DNA of 64,000 bases from Podochytrium sp. JEL0797 (lineage: Eukaryota > Chytridiomycota > Chytridiomycetes > Chytridiales > Chytriomycetaceae), in NCBI GenBank assembly GCA_027596195.1, contig JADGJG010000014.1, forward strand, positions 1-64,000, read 5' to 3'. The notes beneath the pieces were generated by a model. That model searched no databases. It saw only the letters and a list, made by a program, of their open reading frames with translations, and was not told where the DNA came from. Made by a program: the position numbers and the translations under genes. Of the stretch, positions 1 to 10,734 are shown piece by piece. Numbering within the stretch: position 1 is the first letter of the stretch; every line of letters begins with the position of its first letter.

Positions 1-394
1 AGCTGGCAGCGGATTTCGTACCTTCAAATTGTTTTTAATTCTTTTGGTGTGGTTGGCTGCTTCACTTTTCAAAATCCACCCAGATGCACGCTCCTGCTCT
101 GTCGGCCTCCATTCAAATTTTCGGACCAGAGTTTGTGATTCTCGTTTTGTAAGAGTATCGCATTTACATAAGACACATTCTGGTGTCTCTTCCGTTAACT
201 GGACAATCTATGCTATTGCGTGCAGGTGAAACAAATAGGATTTTTCGCTTCAAAGTGTCTTTGCTTCATCACGAGTCAGAAAACCCAACACGATCGTTCC
301 TGTTTTTACTCTGCCATACAGCTTGCCTGCGCACACACAACATGACGCCTTCCCTCAATAGCGGGGCTTGTTGCCAAACAATTACAAAAAAAAA
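1..394. other. 5' flank, no gene seen
   Basis: No convincing coding segment is visible on either strand. This is probably the promoter and 5' leader of the ATPase gene that starts at 395. An A-rich tract directly precedes that start codon. Confidence 0.4.
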
Positions 395-1891
395 ATGATT
401 CGAGTCATCCGCAGTTCGCTCCACAAGAACGCTTTTCAACGACCGCAACCCTCGGCATTCTCTCATGCGATACGCTCTCAGTCTCGAACAAACCCTCGTC
501 ATCTGTGCTACTCGCGGCCCTATTCGTCCTCGGCGCCGAGATCTGAATCCCAGCACATGTTTGACCGGGCACAGTCCCTCCTTTTCAAATGGACGGCTGG
601 AAAGTTCGTCGTCTTGGTTCTCGGCTCGGTGTCTCTCTCTGCCGCCTACGCTGTCGCTGCTCACGAAATGGATGAAAAGCGGGTGAGAGACACTCTCGTC
701 CAAGGCACTTGTCCTCAGTCGTCTGTCAAGTCTTCGTATTTCGTTGACCGTCCATCAGTGGAAAGTGACTTTGTGCGGATGGTCACTCCCCAAGAGGATC
801 CAGCAAGCTACTTTGTCGTGGTTGGGGAGCACGGGACGGGAAAGTCAACCATGATGAAGGCAGCCTGTTCGAAAGTCGGAGGAGGAGTCATCTACGTCGA
901 TGTCCCTGCGAATGTTCGCAACTTCGGCGATGCATTCGCACACGCTATCGGATTCAAATTTCACCCGTCCCACAGTTTCGCTGAGTACATCCACAGTCTT
1001 GTGTACGGAACAGGTCCTTCTCCGGAGCAGCATCAAGGTGCATACTATTATTCTCAAATTTTGCTGTATTATTGAACACCACACAGAGAGATGGGAGCTC
1101 CCTTACGAAAAGTTCAAGGAGTTGGCCAGATGGTATCGCGCAACGCACGGGAAAACCCCGGTGATTGTGTTTGACAGTGTGAACTTTCTGGCCAAGGATG
1201 CTGAGAAAGTTCTTGAGGTTCTTCAACGCGACGCAAAAGTAGGGATTGATGAGCATCTGTTTGTCGCCGTATTCACTTCTTCGGATGGATTGGCGCCGAC
1301 TCAAATGGAGAGTAAGTATTTTTCCATCATGTTTTCCCATCTGATAATGTTTCGTCAGGTCGCAGTGCTTTTAGTCGCGGAGAGTCATATCGAGTTGGGG
1401 ATTTGGATGACGAGCAAGTCAAGGAGTTCTTGACGAAACGAAAAGTTGATTCAGCAGTCCTCCAAGATCAAATTCGCCATCTCGTTGGAGGACGTGTTTT
1501 GCTGCTGTCGAAAGTTTGCGAAAAGCTGAATGCAGGGGTTCCGTTTGAAAGTATGGGTTACGTTTTATGTTTTATCGCGTTGGCGTTCAAACTTCTCACT
1601 ATTCAAATAGGAGTGCAAGCCGATCAAATGAAGGACGTCGAAAAGCGTATTGACAGAGTCGTTGAGCCTCACAATCAGCAAATGTTCGACGCAATTCGTG
1701 GAGCTGCGGTTTCCAAGCGTGTGTTCAAAGCTTCTGATTGCCAAGTGACCAAGGGAGCAGTGAGTGAGGAAGAGTTCTCTCGGCTGAAATTAATGTTGGA
1801 AGGTCTGGTTGTTGAAAATATCCTCTCGAGTGTTGATGGGGGATATACTTTCCACTCAAACGTGGAGCGGGCATATTTTTTGAGAGTTTGA
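395..1891 (+). CDS. Mitochondrial P-loop (AAA-like) ATPase
   Basis: Four exons (395-1037, 1087-1311, 1359-1550, 1611-1891) give about 446 residues. The ATG at 395 starts a basic, Ser/Arg-rich leader ending in a RPYSSS-type stretch, which is typical of a mitochondrial presequence. A hydrophobic segment (FVVLVLGSVSLSAAYAVAA) follows and is a probable membrane anchor. A Walker A motif (GEHGTGKST) sits near residue 150, and a hydrophobic strand with an acidic residue (TPVIVFDS) is a candidate Walker B. The third intron is a multiple of three and could be retained without breaking the frame. By family resemblance this is a STAND/AAA-like NTPase attached to a mitochondrial membrane. Its substrate or partner cannot be told from the sequence. 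The P-loop assignment is firm; the cellular role is unknown. Confidence 0.75.
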
Positions 1892-2545
1892 GGAAGTCGT
1901 GAGTGATGGATTATTTGCTTGTTGCTTTTCCGTATTGCGTTGAATATACTTTCTCCAAATCTCTATTTTTTCATGTTTTCATCTGCGGCGACTTGTGTGC
2001 CTGCTTCTTTTCCCCAACAGACAATAACCGACGGAAGAGTCAAACCTTGTTTTGCATTATTTTCACTCGAGCAAATGTCCACCGGAAATTTATACCAAAA
2101 GGCACCGGATCCCGAAGTTCAGCTGGTAATGGCATTGGTTGTGCCTGGACCTTTGCTCCACATTTCTATGTTCCTGAAGCAGGCGGGCACTTCGGTGTGC
2201 TTTCTTTTTGATTTCGTTTCTATTAGTTTGCTGGGGTATTCTTCCGACGCGTTTGGGTTGCGAAATGATTGAGCGGCTTGCGACTTGGCATTATCAACAG
2301 GTTAGGCAGATTTGCACGTGCGCGGCTGAGTTGTCAGGGAATTGTCGGTGGGTTGACAGACTTGGCGATGGAACACGTGCGATTAGGAATTGTCAGAAAT
2401 TGGTTGGGCCGTTTTATGACTGGGCAAACTTTGTCACCCACCATCCACAAATCTCTGCGCGCGCGTTGATTTTCATATTCAATCACACTTTAATTAAACT
2501 ATTGAAACAAAATCACGTGGAAAAAAGACAGAAACCCAGCCGTTT
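1892..2545. other. Intergenic stretch without recognisable gene
   Basis: Open frames here are short, overlap on both strands and show no motif or convincing splice pattern. The part nearest 1892 is presumably 3' UTR of the ATPase gene. Confidence 0.4.
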
Positions 2546-2931
2546 TTATGAAGGCAAAAATCGGCCGAGAAGCGGTGGAAATCGCCAACAACCACCCGCC
2601 ACGTATACTTCATCTTTGATAAACGGTGCATCGCGAGCCCACCGAATAAATGCAGTATCCGCCTCAGCCACAAACGAGTCGATTGCGAAATTCGACGGGA
2701 ATGTCACGTTGACGTGGGCCGAAGGCCTCTGAGCACAGAGAGTGGCGGGATACACCGAGTTGAGAATCAACACGTTTTGTGGTGTGAGATTTGCAGTGAA
2801 GGTTGAGGATTCGATGGCGGGTTGGGAGGAGGACTCGAAGTTCCGGTGGACATTTGCTCAGCCAGGTCAGCTCGCCCCACCCGCGCGTTTGGCCCTCCAT
2901 AGCGACTGATCACCACCCCCTCTTGCAGCGA
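2546..2931 (-). CDS. Small hypothetical protein, strand uncertain
   Basis: Read on the minus strand, an ATG at about 2931 and a plausible short intron (GTGGGGCG...CTTCGAG, about 2836-2882) join in frame to an open segment ending with TAA at 2546, giving about 115 residues. The second exon has a natural-looking mix of hydrophobic and polar residues (for example NVLILNSVYPATL and DSFVAEADTAFIRWA). I recognise no family. A plus-strand alternative of about 55 residues (start near 2814, intron from about 2871, end near 3044) uses the same DNA, so the strand is not settled. Confidence 0.3.
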
Positions 2932-3421
2932 TGTTGCCATCACCGCCTCCTCCTGGTTCGTTGCGCGATTCTGAATACTCTAATGACTCCCTGTATCGAA
3001 ACGATCGCAGCAAATTGAATGGATTGGGGATACGACTGAGATAATATAATCAAAAGTGAACGGCCGCTGCTGTGGGACGCGGGGTCAAAAATAAACCGAA
3101 CCTATTTTGTTTATTGGGTGTCGACGCGTCGCTATTCCTTCCAATTCATATGCATCAAGAGTCAGGTCCCGGCTCCCGGGAACGGCATTGTATTTGTATT
3201 TATTCCTCCAAACCAACACGAGACACATTCCATTCCGCCTCTCGACAACATTTCCCCACCATCTCACACTCTCCCTTTCCAACGCTTCCAAAGTCTCTGC
3301 AAGCCGCATCAACTCTTACCCGGAATCCAACCCAAGCATTTTCGGAAGGGACCCAAGTGGCCTGTGCGGAGGGGGGCTCCGTTTGTGAGGGTGGATTCGA
3401 GTCGTGCGATTTCGAATTGGT

Positions 3422-4457
3422 TCAGGGATGGGTTGTGGTGTGTGGTGGTGTTTTGAAGAGAGTTGAGTTGGTTCGAGAGATTACGCGTCCATCCGCGATG
3501 CATTCGTTGCCAGTGGTGTAACACGCGTTGCGGGACAGGATCTCGGATCGGAAAATGGAGGCCGCGGTTTCGAGGTTTGATTCGGATTTCAAGGAGAGAA
3601 GGGACGCGAGGGCCGTTAGGGACGTGAATATGGGTGTTGGGGAGGTTGAGTTTCGGAGCGTGAGAAGCGATTTCATGGAAGTGTAGGCTGTGTCGGCGGC
3701 GGTGGGGTGAGAGAGAGTGCAGGCGGTTGTGATGAGGGAAACGTAGGAGGCGAGGGTGAGGGTACAGTAGGGGGAAGAGAAGTCGAGTGCGGAAGAGAGG
3801 TAGTTTTGAACAGAGGTGAGGTAGGGGAGAGAAACAGAGGCGGGTGGGGACAGAGTTGTGAGAGCGTATGTGAGGAGAAGGTCGATGGTTTGGTCTGTGG
3901 GATGGATGCCGGGGTGATTTGAGGCCACACGGGTGAAGGTGTGAAGGAGGGTGGTGGGTTGGTGAAGGGCAGGTTTGTTGAGGGGGGTGCTGTCGGGAAT
4001 CAAATCGTTGTTCAGATGAGCGGAACGCGATTCAAAGAAAACAACCGACTCACATCTGAATCGACAATCCCGAAGATTCAAGTCCTTCAAACAGTCTCAC
4101 CACAGCACCAAAATTCCCACACGCTTCGTGCGCATCCATCAACGTTTCATACACCCCCACCGTGAACTCATACCCCTTCTGCTTTCCAAGCATCGACAAC
4201 CGCTTGTGTACATGCTCCACCATCCCCTTCTCCCCAAACACCCCAAATGCATACACAAACGCCACAGAGTGTCGCGCGAAACGAAAATCAAAGGCCGCAA
4301 AATCGCGGTATAAGTCCTCAACGACGCTCGCAATGTCCAATAATGCGGGCTTGGTGCCCGTGGAAGAGGTCCTGTACGCGAGAATCGGACCCGATTGTTG
4401 ACTATGGATTCCGGGCACTTGAAACTCCTTTCCTCCACCAAACATCAAAACGCCCAT
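3422..4457 (-). CDS. PPR-like (pentatricopeptide) protein
   Basis: Two exons (4457-4054 and 3989-3422) are joined by a clean GTGAGT...CAG intron. The frame runs on after splicing to give a helix-rich protein of about 320 residues. The stretch VGVYETLMDAHEACGNFGAV followed by VRLFEGLESSGL matches the paired-helix pattern of a PPR motif. A second unit, YVSLITTACTLSHPTAADTA, is similar. PPR proteins are usually organellar RNA-binding factors, so a mitochondrial RNA role is inferred. The 3' end is uncertain: the last roughly 20 residues are Thr/Pro-rich and may be read-through of an unrecognised intron, since further open frame exists down to 3085. The start (MGVLMFGGG) is the first ATG after an inverted repeat, so more 5' exons may be missing. 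Confidence 0.55.
4041..4092. repeat. Inverted repeat, left arm
   Basis: About 52 bp carrying the 3' end of PPR exon 1 and its GTGAGT splice donor (read on the minus strand). It is repeated in inverted orientation at 4461-4512 with about three mismatches. Confidence 0.85.
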
Positions 4458-4460
4458 CAG

Positions 4461-4512
4461 TGTTTGAAGGACTTGAATCTTCAAGATTGCCGATTCAGAT
4501 GTGAGTCGGTTG
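4461..4512. repeat. Inverted repeat, right arm
   Basis: Reverse-complement copy of 4041-4092. On the plus strand it encodes FEGLESSRLPIQ followed by the same splice donor, while the left arm encodes FEGLESSGLSIQ on the minus strand. Confidence 0.85.
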
Positions 4513-4659
4513 TAAGTGGCAGGCTTTGACTGAATTTTAGTCAAAACAAGTGAATAGTCAATTTGCTTTTAATTGAGCAAAACCTGCTTTATTATATTTG
4601 TTTAGTTAATATGTGCAGTTGATTGCTCAAAAATAACAGTGGTGGCTGGCTTGGACTCT

Positions 4660-5105
4660 AGTCAAGCGCCAGTGACTTCCAATTTCCATCAACTCAATGT
4701 TCCGGGTGGTTCAACTCACCCTCGTGCGGTTAAACTCGCGCGAATAGTCGTTCAAAATCTCTCGTTTCCGTTGCAGGACATGCATCGGGCTCGGGTGGCG
4801 TGTGAGGTTTATGAAGGAACCCGGACTTTTGGTTGGTCGTTTGCGTGAGCTGGTGCAACGTTGGGGCGTTCAGTTGGCGAGAGTTCCGTTTTGAATACTG
4901 CGATTTGAGTGGGTGTCCTGGGTGTCCTGGGTTGACTCGTGGTTTGATGGAATTGAAATTAGTGGATCGGATGAAATATGGCATGCGGATTAAATAATCG
5001 GAGTTATATTTATTTTTATTTGCTTGTTCGAGAAATAGATCCTCCAAAAATGAGAACCGCACCCATTTACAGACCATTACATCCATTCCTATGGGCTTCC
5101 GATGC
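4660..5105 (+). pseudogene. Mosaic relic of GOSR1, LRR and bestrophin genes
   Basis: Positions about 4667-4888 are a direct, diverged copy of 13010-13235, covering part of GOSR1 exon 1 and the start of its first intron. Positions about 4888-5105 resemble the reverse complement of about 15015-15235, which holds the 3' end of the F-box/LRR gene, the short intergenic gap and the end of the bestrophin-like gene. The words EYCDLSGC (plus strand, LRR), RQLN-PTLHQLTQTTNQ (minus, GOSR1) and MD-MVCK (minus, bestrophin) survive. Retained intron sequence shows the copy was made at DNA level and not from mRNA. A local 9-bp tandem repeat (about 4914-4931) was added afterwards. No functional protein is expected. 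Confidence 0.75.
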
Positions 5106-5675
5106 TGCCTCGCACCAAGCGAACATCAAAAGTTGAGACCACTGCTTGTCAATCCACTCCCCAATTCTTTCTACAGTCATCCATCACCCCTCTTTCCAAT
5201 CTTCTCTCTCATTTCTCATATTTCCGACGCGTTCTTTGCAGATATATATCGCCGTTTTTTGCTTTTATGACCGTGATTTTTGAATCAAAATTTTCTTCCT
5301 ATCGAACAGTGAAACCGGTCACTTCGCAAAGCGTGGGCCAAAGAAATCCTCATTAAATACGGTTGGCGGTGTGTTTTAATTGCGCCCTCGCGGAAAATGC
5401 GCGGTCTTGCGGTGAAGTGGGTGTGTTATTATTGATATGCAGCGCTGCCCTGTTCGACGTGTTCCTGCGATGGCCGGTGCTATCATTCCGCTACCAATCA
5501 CACATGTCTCATCTGGTTCTCTTCTTGAATGCACAACATAGTTTAATAGTATAATGTGATTGGTGAGGAATCCCCTGCTGAAAAATGAAAAAAAAATGCC
5601 AAAAGAAATCCCCCCCACTCGCCACGCCCATCCACCCGCCCCACCGCGTGTGCGTGTGCTGTCAAAAAAAGGATT
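5106..5675. other. Intergenic, nothing recognised
   Basis: There are only short chance open frames, with no coding or RNA signature. The segment next to 5676 should hold the 3' UTR of the LysM gene. Confidence 0.4.
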
Positions 5676-6856
5676 TCACAACCGCCTCAAAATCCTCCCT
5701 GAAACGTCCGACTCAATCACTTTCCGCACCCCCTCCCCCAACGTGGCTGCAATGGGTTCCTTCAACTGCACAATCACCCGCCATTGCGAACGCGGCGCAT
5801 ACACGTGGAGGTTTGGCGACGCGGACGAGGGCGGTGACGCGTCCAGGGCGATAGTGGGAACTGTATCAGTGCCAATCGAAAGGGGATCCAAGCACGGCAA
5901 TAACGGCGGTGGAAACAAGGTTGGACCAAGCCCAGGGCTTTTCGATTTCGTTGAAGCGAAATTGGCGGCACCGCCAGCCATTCCAGGGAGTGTCAAATAG
6001 ATGTCAACTTTGATTGTTTCGAGAGACCAGGATTGCAGTGGGGACGCGTTGTCGGGGCGTTTGTCGGGGGAGGGTTTGATGAGGGTTTGGCAGATGGTTT
6101 CGACGTCAGAGTCGAGGGTTCGGAGGGTTTTCATTAAGGTCGTGGGGGTGGTGTGGGGGGGTTGGGATTCTGTTTCGGGAGGAAGGTGGTTAGAAGTGGC
6201 GTGATGTGGCGGTTGACGGAGAAAGGGTCGACTCTTTGCATCTTCGTTTGTTGGCATCCATTTGATTGCTGCGCAAATCCCCGAGCCACAAGACGTGCAC
6301 GCCGATATCAAATTTTCCATTCATCAGTATTACATACCCAGCGAACCCTTCCCCGAACCCTTCCGCATCCCAACAGCAACATCCCCCCATGTCTTGACAC
6401 ACAGCTCCGGCCTCACTACACCCATATTGTGTGGATGTTCAGACACTTTGTGCTTGAGACTCGGCAGCCACGGCTCACAGAGCGTCTTTGGTATCCGGTC
6501 TGGGATCAACAGCGTTCTCCGCAGGTGGATGGGGTCGCTGGGCCATAGGAGACCGTTGAGGCGTTTGAGGTCGGCAATCTGTAACAAGTGTCAATCTTTG
6601 GGAAGGAGGTGGGCTAAGGGAAACGCACGCTGCAGCCATAGGCGATAGAGACGCCTTCAACAGTGTCGCCTGGTTTGACGGTGTGAGTGCGTGGTGTGGT
6701 GGTGGCGGTGGTGGCGGAGGAGTTGTGCGATGACAGTGATGACCGGCGGGATGTGGCGGGGCGGAACGGGAGGGCGATTTCCTCGTCGTCTTCGTCTTCG
6801 TCAAGGAATGAGGACTGGCGCGGCGGCGAGGAAGTCAAAAGGGGGTGCTGAATCAT
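5676..6856 (-). CDS. LysM-domain protein
   Basis: Three exons (6856-6629, 6578-6338, 6268-5676) splice in frame to about 353 residues. After an acidic, Ser-rich N-terminus (FLDEDEDDEE) comes a textbook LysM module that spans the first intron: HTVKPGDTVEGVSIAYGCS, then ADLKRLNGLLWPSDP, ending with a leucine/isoleucine-proline motif. There is no signal peptide, which points to the intracellular LYSMD type and away from a secreted chitin-binding type. The long C-terminal part is Pro/Thr-rich with a folded-looking end (WRVIVQLKEPIAATLGEGV). It lies tail to head with the downstream minus-strand STYX-like gene (7023-8324). The LysM call is solid; function beyond a possible membrane-trafficking or stress adaptor role is unknown. 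Confidence 0.75.
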
Positions 6857-7022
6857 TACTGGAAGAAGATTTCCAAATCCGGCTGATTTTGATTTTCAGT
6901 TCCGACTGACTCACTCCTCAACTGAACTTTCTCTCATATCAAGTCTTTATTAAGGAATATTAGCCCAATCCATACCGCATGTATATTCCTAACTCTCTAC
7001 AAAAAGGTCCGATTTCTCCCCT

Positions 7023-8324
7023 TCATTCCATATCCACATCCCCACTCGGACCCCCACTCGCTGCATAATGATCCGCATATTCGTCATCTTCTTCCAACTG
7101 TCGCCGCTTGGCTCCTTGTCGAGCCACGGGAGAGTTGGAGTTTGCAGACGGTTGCGGCACGATTGTGTACGGCTGTGACTGTGGGGTATAAACGGGTTGC
7201 GAGCGGGCTTGCCATATGGGTTGGTATTCCTGTGCGGGAAAATAAAGGATAATTTAGATTATGCGGGCTGAATGAGAGCAAAGAGAGACATGCGGGGCGG
7301 GTAATGCAACACGCGGTGAATGAGGAATCTCCAAGCGAGGTTATAGCATGCTCAAGTGACGCGAAGCAGCTGCTGCGAATTGGCGGAGCGCAGCATGCTT
7401 CAAGGCAGCCAATATTCGACGCCCCGTGACAAATGATGAAGGGCAAGCAAAAATCACTCACGCGAAGTTGGATTTTAAAATTCTCGTTGGGGCTGATGCA
7501 GTATCTTCTGTTTTGGACATATCTGAGAAATCAAGCAATATACGAGTTAGTATTTCGATTCGATGGGTCGAGGGTGTGGTGCGGTTGCGGTGGATTTTCG
7601 ATCACGTTTCGAGTCGCAGCCCCCATAAGCATCCCATCTCCCGAATTCGATAAACTGCAATACGTGATCGGAAAGAAATCGATTCACATCGCCGCGTCCC
7701 GCCCAAACCCCTTCGCCCTGAAAACCCCCGCCACCCACATGTACAACAACACGAATCCTCACCCAAACGCAGTCTCAAAATCCCATTTCATACTCTCCAT
7801 CAAATAAGCAATCACAAAACACGGCGAACGAGACATTCCGTTGTTGCAGTACACGAGCACACGGTTCCCTGGGTTCTTGAGCGCGTTTTCGAGAAAGTAC
7901 TTTGCGGCGGGGAAGTGTGGGATTAGATTTTCGGAGAGGGAGTCCACGACCGTGCTTTTGTTGAATAAGGGTGAGCGGTGTGACTGAGTGAGTGGGGGAG
8001 AAGACAGGTTGAGGGTTACCTGTGTTGGTAGACCATTCCGGGGTGAATTTTCATAAACTTGCGCTCCTGCATGTCTGTTACGGCGAGCATGTGAGTGATG
8101 CCGTACTTTTGCAAGAGGGAGAGGTCCCGTGCGCATTGGTAAGGACCCAGGAAGAGGTTCTGCGTGATTTGCTGGATTTCGCGGCGCATGTCGTATCTGG
8201 GAGGTGTGTGTGAGTAGACAGAGAGAGGGTGCAAGGGAGGGAGGGGAAGTGCTCACTTCCAGTCCACAACGCATTCGTCCTTGTTGGAAGGCGGTGCCAA
8301 GTTCATTTGGGTTGCGAATTGCAT
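7023..8324 (-). CDS. STYX-like dual-specificity phosphatase family protein
   Basis: Six exons (8324-8257, 8196-8020, 7954-7763, 7522-7462 and 7229-7023, with one split intron-rich 3' half) follow the STYX family closely. Landmarks are YDMRREIQQITQNLFLGPY, then a phosphatase signature, then YVQNRRYCISPNENF and an EYQPIW C-terminal helix, and last an acidic tail after RRQLEEDDEY. Human STYX is a pseudophosphatase in which the active-site Cys is Gly. Here the signature reads VYCNNGMSRS, so the catalytic Cys and Arg are present and only the preceding His is Tyr. Activity is therefore possible. The start at 8324 was chosen because its N-terminus aligns with the family. An extra upstream reading frame (8470-8373, MTKKAKH...) does not join in frame and may be a uORF. 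Confidence 0.85.
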
Positions 8325-8736
8325 CTCCGCTTTGATTTTCGAAAGTGTATTTTTTGGTGTTGTTTTGCTCACCGTTCGTCTCGGACCAGGGATTTCGGAA
8401 ACGATGAAACGAGAGTGCATTTCGCGGGTGCGAGTGGTGGGGATGGGGTGTGCTTGGCTTTCTTGGTCATTGGGAGGCTTTTTTTTTCACAGAGTGATCC
8501 AGAGTTTGGGGGGTGGCTTGGCTCTGTGAGTGATGCCTTATTCGCTGTGAGCTGGAGTGGGGCGTAAGAGTACTCCTGTCTTCGAATTCGATTGATTCCC
8601 CCAGTAAGTGAAGAAGGGGTAAGTCCAGAAACACAAAAGAAATTGACGCGTTCAAACACGTGCGTGAGTTTTGCAAATGAAATATTGATATTGCCATGCA
8701 ACAAAACCAAATAGACAATTCTTGAAAACACAACTC

Positions 8737-9592
8737 TCACTTCACACGACGCCCCACAAATCCATCATTCACAATCGGCGCCACGGTCGTGACTTGACTC
8801 CAAAAATCTTTGGCCACATTCTTTCCCACCGATTCCAACCCGCCTTCGTATTCCCACGCGCCTTCGTGTTCGTCCTCGATTTTGTATTTTCTCCCACATG
8901 CGTTCTTGCGCTGCTTGAAATGCGACGCGTAGTGTTGCAACATGTTGTCTTTGCGGTTGAAGCGACGGTTGCACGTGTCGAGTTTGCAGACGTAGGGAAG
9001 AACTCCGTAGTGCGAACGCATGTGGCGAGAGTGATGGGAGGCGGAGGCGAGAGTGGTTCCGCAGATTTCGCAGAGATAGCCGCCTTGGTCTGGGTTGCGA
9101 GCGGTGGAGGAAGTTGCTTTCTTGGGTTTGGTACAGTGGCGCGGGATGGAGGAAGAGCTCTTTTTGGGTGTGGTTGACTGGTGGGGTTTTTTGGTCTGGC
9201 GGGTTCGAATTTGGATGATGTTGGGGGAAACCGCGTTGGAATGAGGTTCGTTGTCTGAGTCGGTTTCGTTGGTGGGCTCGTTGATGGGTTCGTGGTTGTT
9301 TTCAATGGCAGCAAGGAAGGAGAGTGGCAGTTGGAAGGGCGCTGGAGCGAAGGCTTCGACGCCGGCGATAGCGGATTCGTCACCAAAAAGGAGACCAAAT
9401 ATGGCTGGGTGTGGTTGCCAGATTGGTTCAAGAATCTGCAGCTGTGGCTGATGCTCAAAAGTCTTTGGAGGTGCGACGGTGTCTGGGACGTGCTCATCGG
9501 CGACAATCAGTTCGAGGTGGTTTGTTGTGAAACGGTGCTTGGCGCGGAATGTAACGGAAGGGTTGATATCGGTATCTTCCATTTTTGGGCTT
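8737..9592 (-). CDS. C2H2 zinc-finger protein, copy 1
   Basis: Single-exon gene of about 285 residues. The ATG at 9592 (MEDTD) is preferred because the open frame upstream has only a TTG. Two C2H2 fingers lie in the C-terminal half: C-x2-C...H-x3-H within LCEICGTTLASASHHSRHMR, then a C-x4-C type finger (CKLDTCNRRFNRKDNMLQHYASH). They are linked by SHYGVLPYV. An acidic N-terminal region and Ser/Thr/Pro-rich middle suit a transcription factor. The conserved C-terminal tail (AWEYEGGLESVGK) is shared with the next gene, so the two are tandem duplicates. Target genes are unknown. Confidence 0.85.
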
Positions 9593-9767
9593 TTGTGGGG
9601 AAGGTGTGTGGGTGTTTTGGGTGCAGCGGTTTTAAGCAGTGCGAGACGCGTGAGAATTCCCACACTCGACAAATTTCATGGATCAAAACAAACAAACAAA
9701 GACGACGCGTTTTTTAAAAAATATATTGATAAAGACGACCAAACGCGGAGAAAACAACCTCAACATT

Positions 9768-10523
9768 TCACTTGGCGCTTTGACGACCAAAACACTGCCC
9801 ATTCACTATCGGCGCCTCGTTCGCGACTTTACTCCAAAACTCTACAGCCACTTTCTTTCCCGCCGATTCCAACCCCCCTTCATATTCCCACGCGCCACTA
9901 TCTTCCTTCTCAATCTTGTACTTTCTCCCACCCTTGCTCTTGCGCTCTCTGAAATGCGACGCATAGTGTTGCAACATGTTATCCTTGCGGCTGAACCGGC
10001 GGTTACACGTGTCGAGTTTGCAAGTGTAAGGCTTAACACCGTAGTGTGAACGCATGTGGCGAGAGTGGTGGGAGATGGTGGTGAGACTCGTGTGACAGAT
10101 TTGGCAGATGTAGGCGACTGGCGTGGCACGGACGGCACGTTTCTTGTTTTGGAAGACTTCGGGAAAGAGTGTGTGGGAATGCATTTCGAGGTCTGAGTCT
10201 GTATCGTACGCGGGGTCGTCAGTGGGGGTCAGGGGCTCGAGGGGGTTGAGGGTTTGGAAGCCATGGGATTCGCCAAAGAAGAGGTCGAGCATCGGTGGAT
10301 TCGTGTGCCAGGCTGGGTCGAAGCGCAGTGGTTCAGGGAATGGCGGAGGTGTGATGGTTTCGCGGAGACGGTCTTCATCGACAGTAAATTCGAAGATCTG
10401 TGGCTGGACTTGTCTTTCAGCGAGTTGTTTGAGATCCGGGACAGCTTCGTTTTCCGCGGTCAGTTGGAGGTATGACATGCGGTGAATGGCGCGGAATGCG
10501 ACGGCGGTATCCTTGGGGTCCAT
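9768..10523 (-). CDS. C2H2 zinc-finger protein, copy 2
   Basis: Tandem paralogue of the neighbouring gene, about 251 residues, starting at ATG 10523 (MDPKD). The finger pair (ICQICHTSLTTISHHSRHMR and CKLDTCNRRFSRKDNMLQHY) and the tail (GAWEYEGGLESAGKK) are almost the same as in copy 1. The N-terminal half has diverged heavily and keeps only scattered acidic and proline-rich patches and a DLFFGES/LLFGDES-like box. This pattern suggests that DNA binding is conserved and the regulatory half is free to change. Probable transcription factor. Confidence 0.85.
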   Translation of the reverse strand: MDPKDTAVAFRAIHRMSYLQLTAENEAVPDLKQLAERQVQPQIFEFTVDEDRLRETITPPPFPEPLRFDPAWHTNPPMLDLFFGESHGFQTLNPLEPLTPTDDPAYDTDSDLEMHSHTLFPEVFQNKKRAVRATPVAYICQICHTSLTTISHHSRHMRSHYGVKPYTCKLDTCNRRFSRKDNMLQHYASHFRERKSKGGRKYKIEKEDSGAWEYEGGLESAGKKVAVEFWSKVANEAPIVNGQCFGRQSAK

Positions 10524-10734
10524 TTTGGTGAGAGTTCTGCGAAGGGGTTTGTTTTCCAAAGACGCGCTTGAAGTTCCCCGCAATGGGAAATCAAAACAAG
10601 GAAAAGCATCAACGCCTGCATTTTTGTGATTTCTTGAGACTTTCAAGTTTCTGAGAATCTGAGGATTTTTCGGTCGAGTGCTTCTGGAACAATTGGAAAC
10701 ATTACCCACTCGTTGATATTTGACACCACCACGG

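Noticed and set aside
8373..8470. Short coding-like segment MTKKAKHTPSPP upstream of the STYX-like gene
   Set aside because: It does not join in frame to the first STYX exon with any visible splice pair; kept only as a possible uORF.
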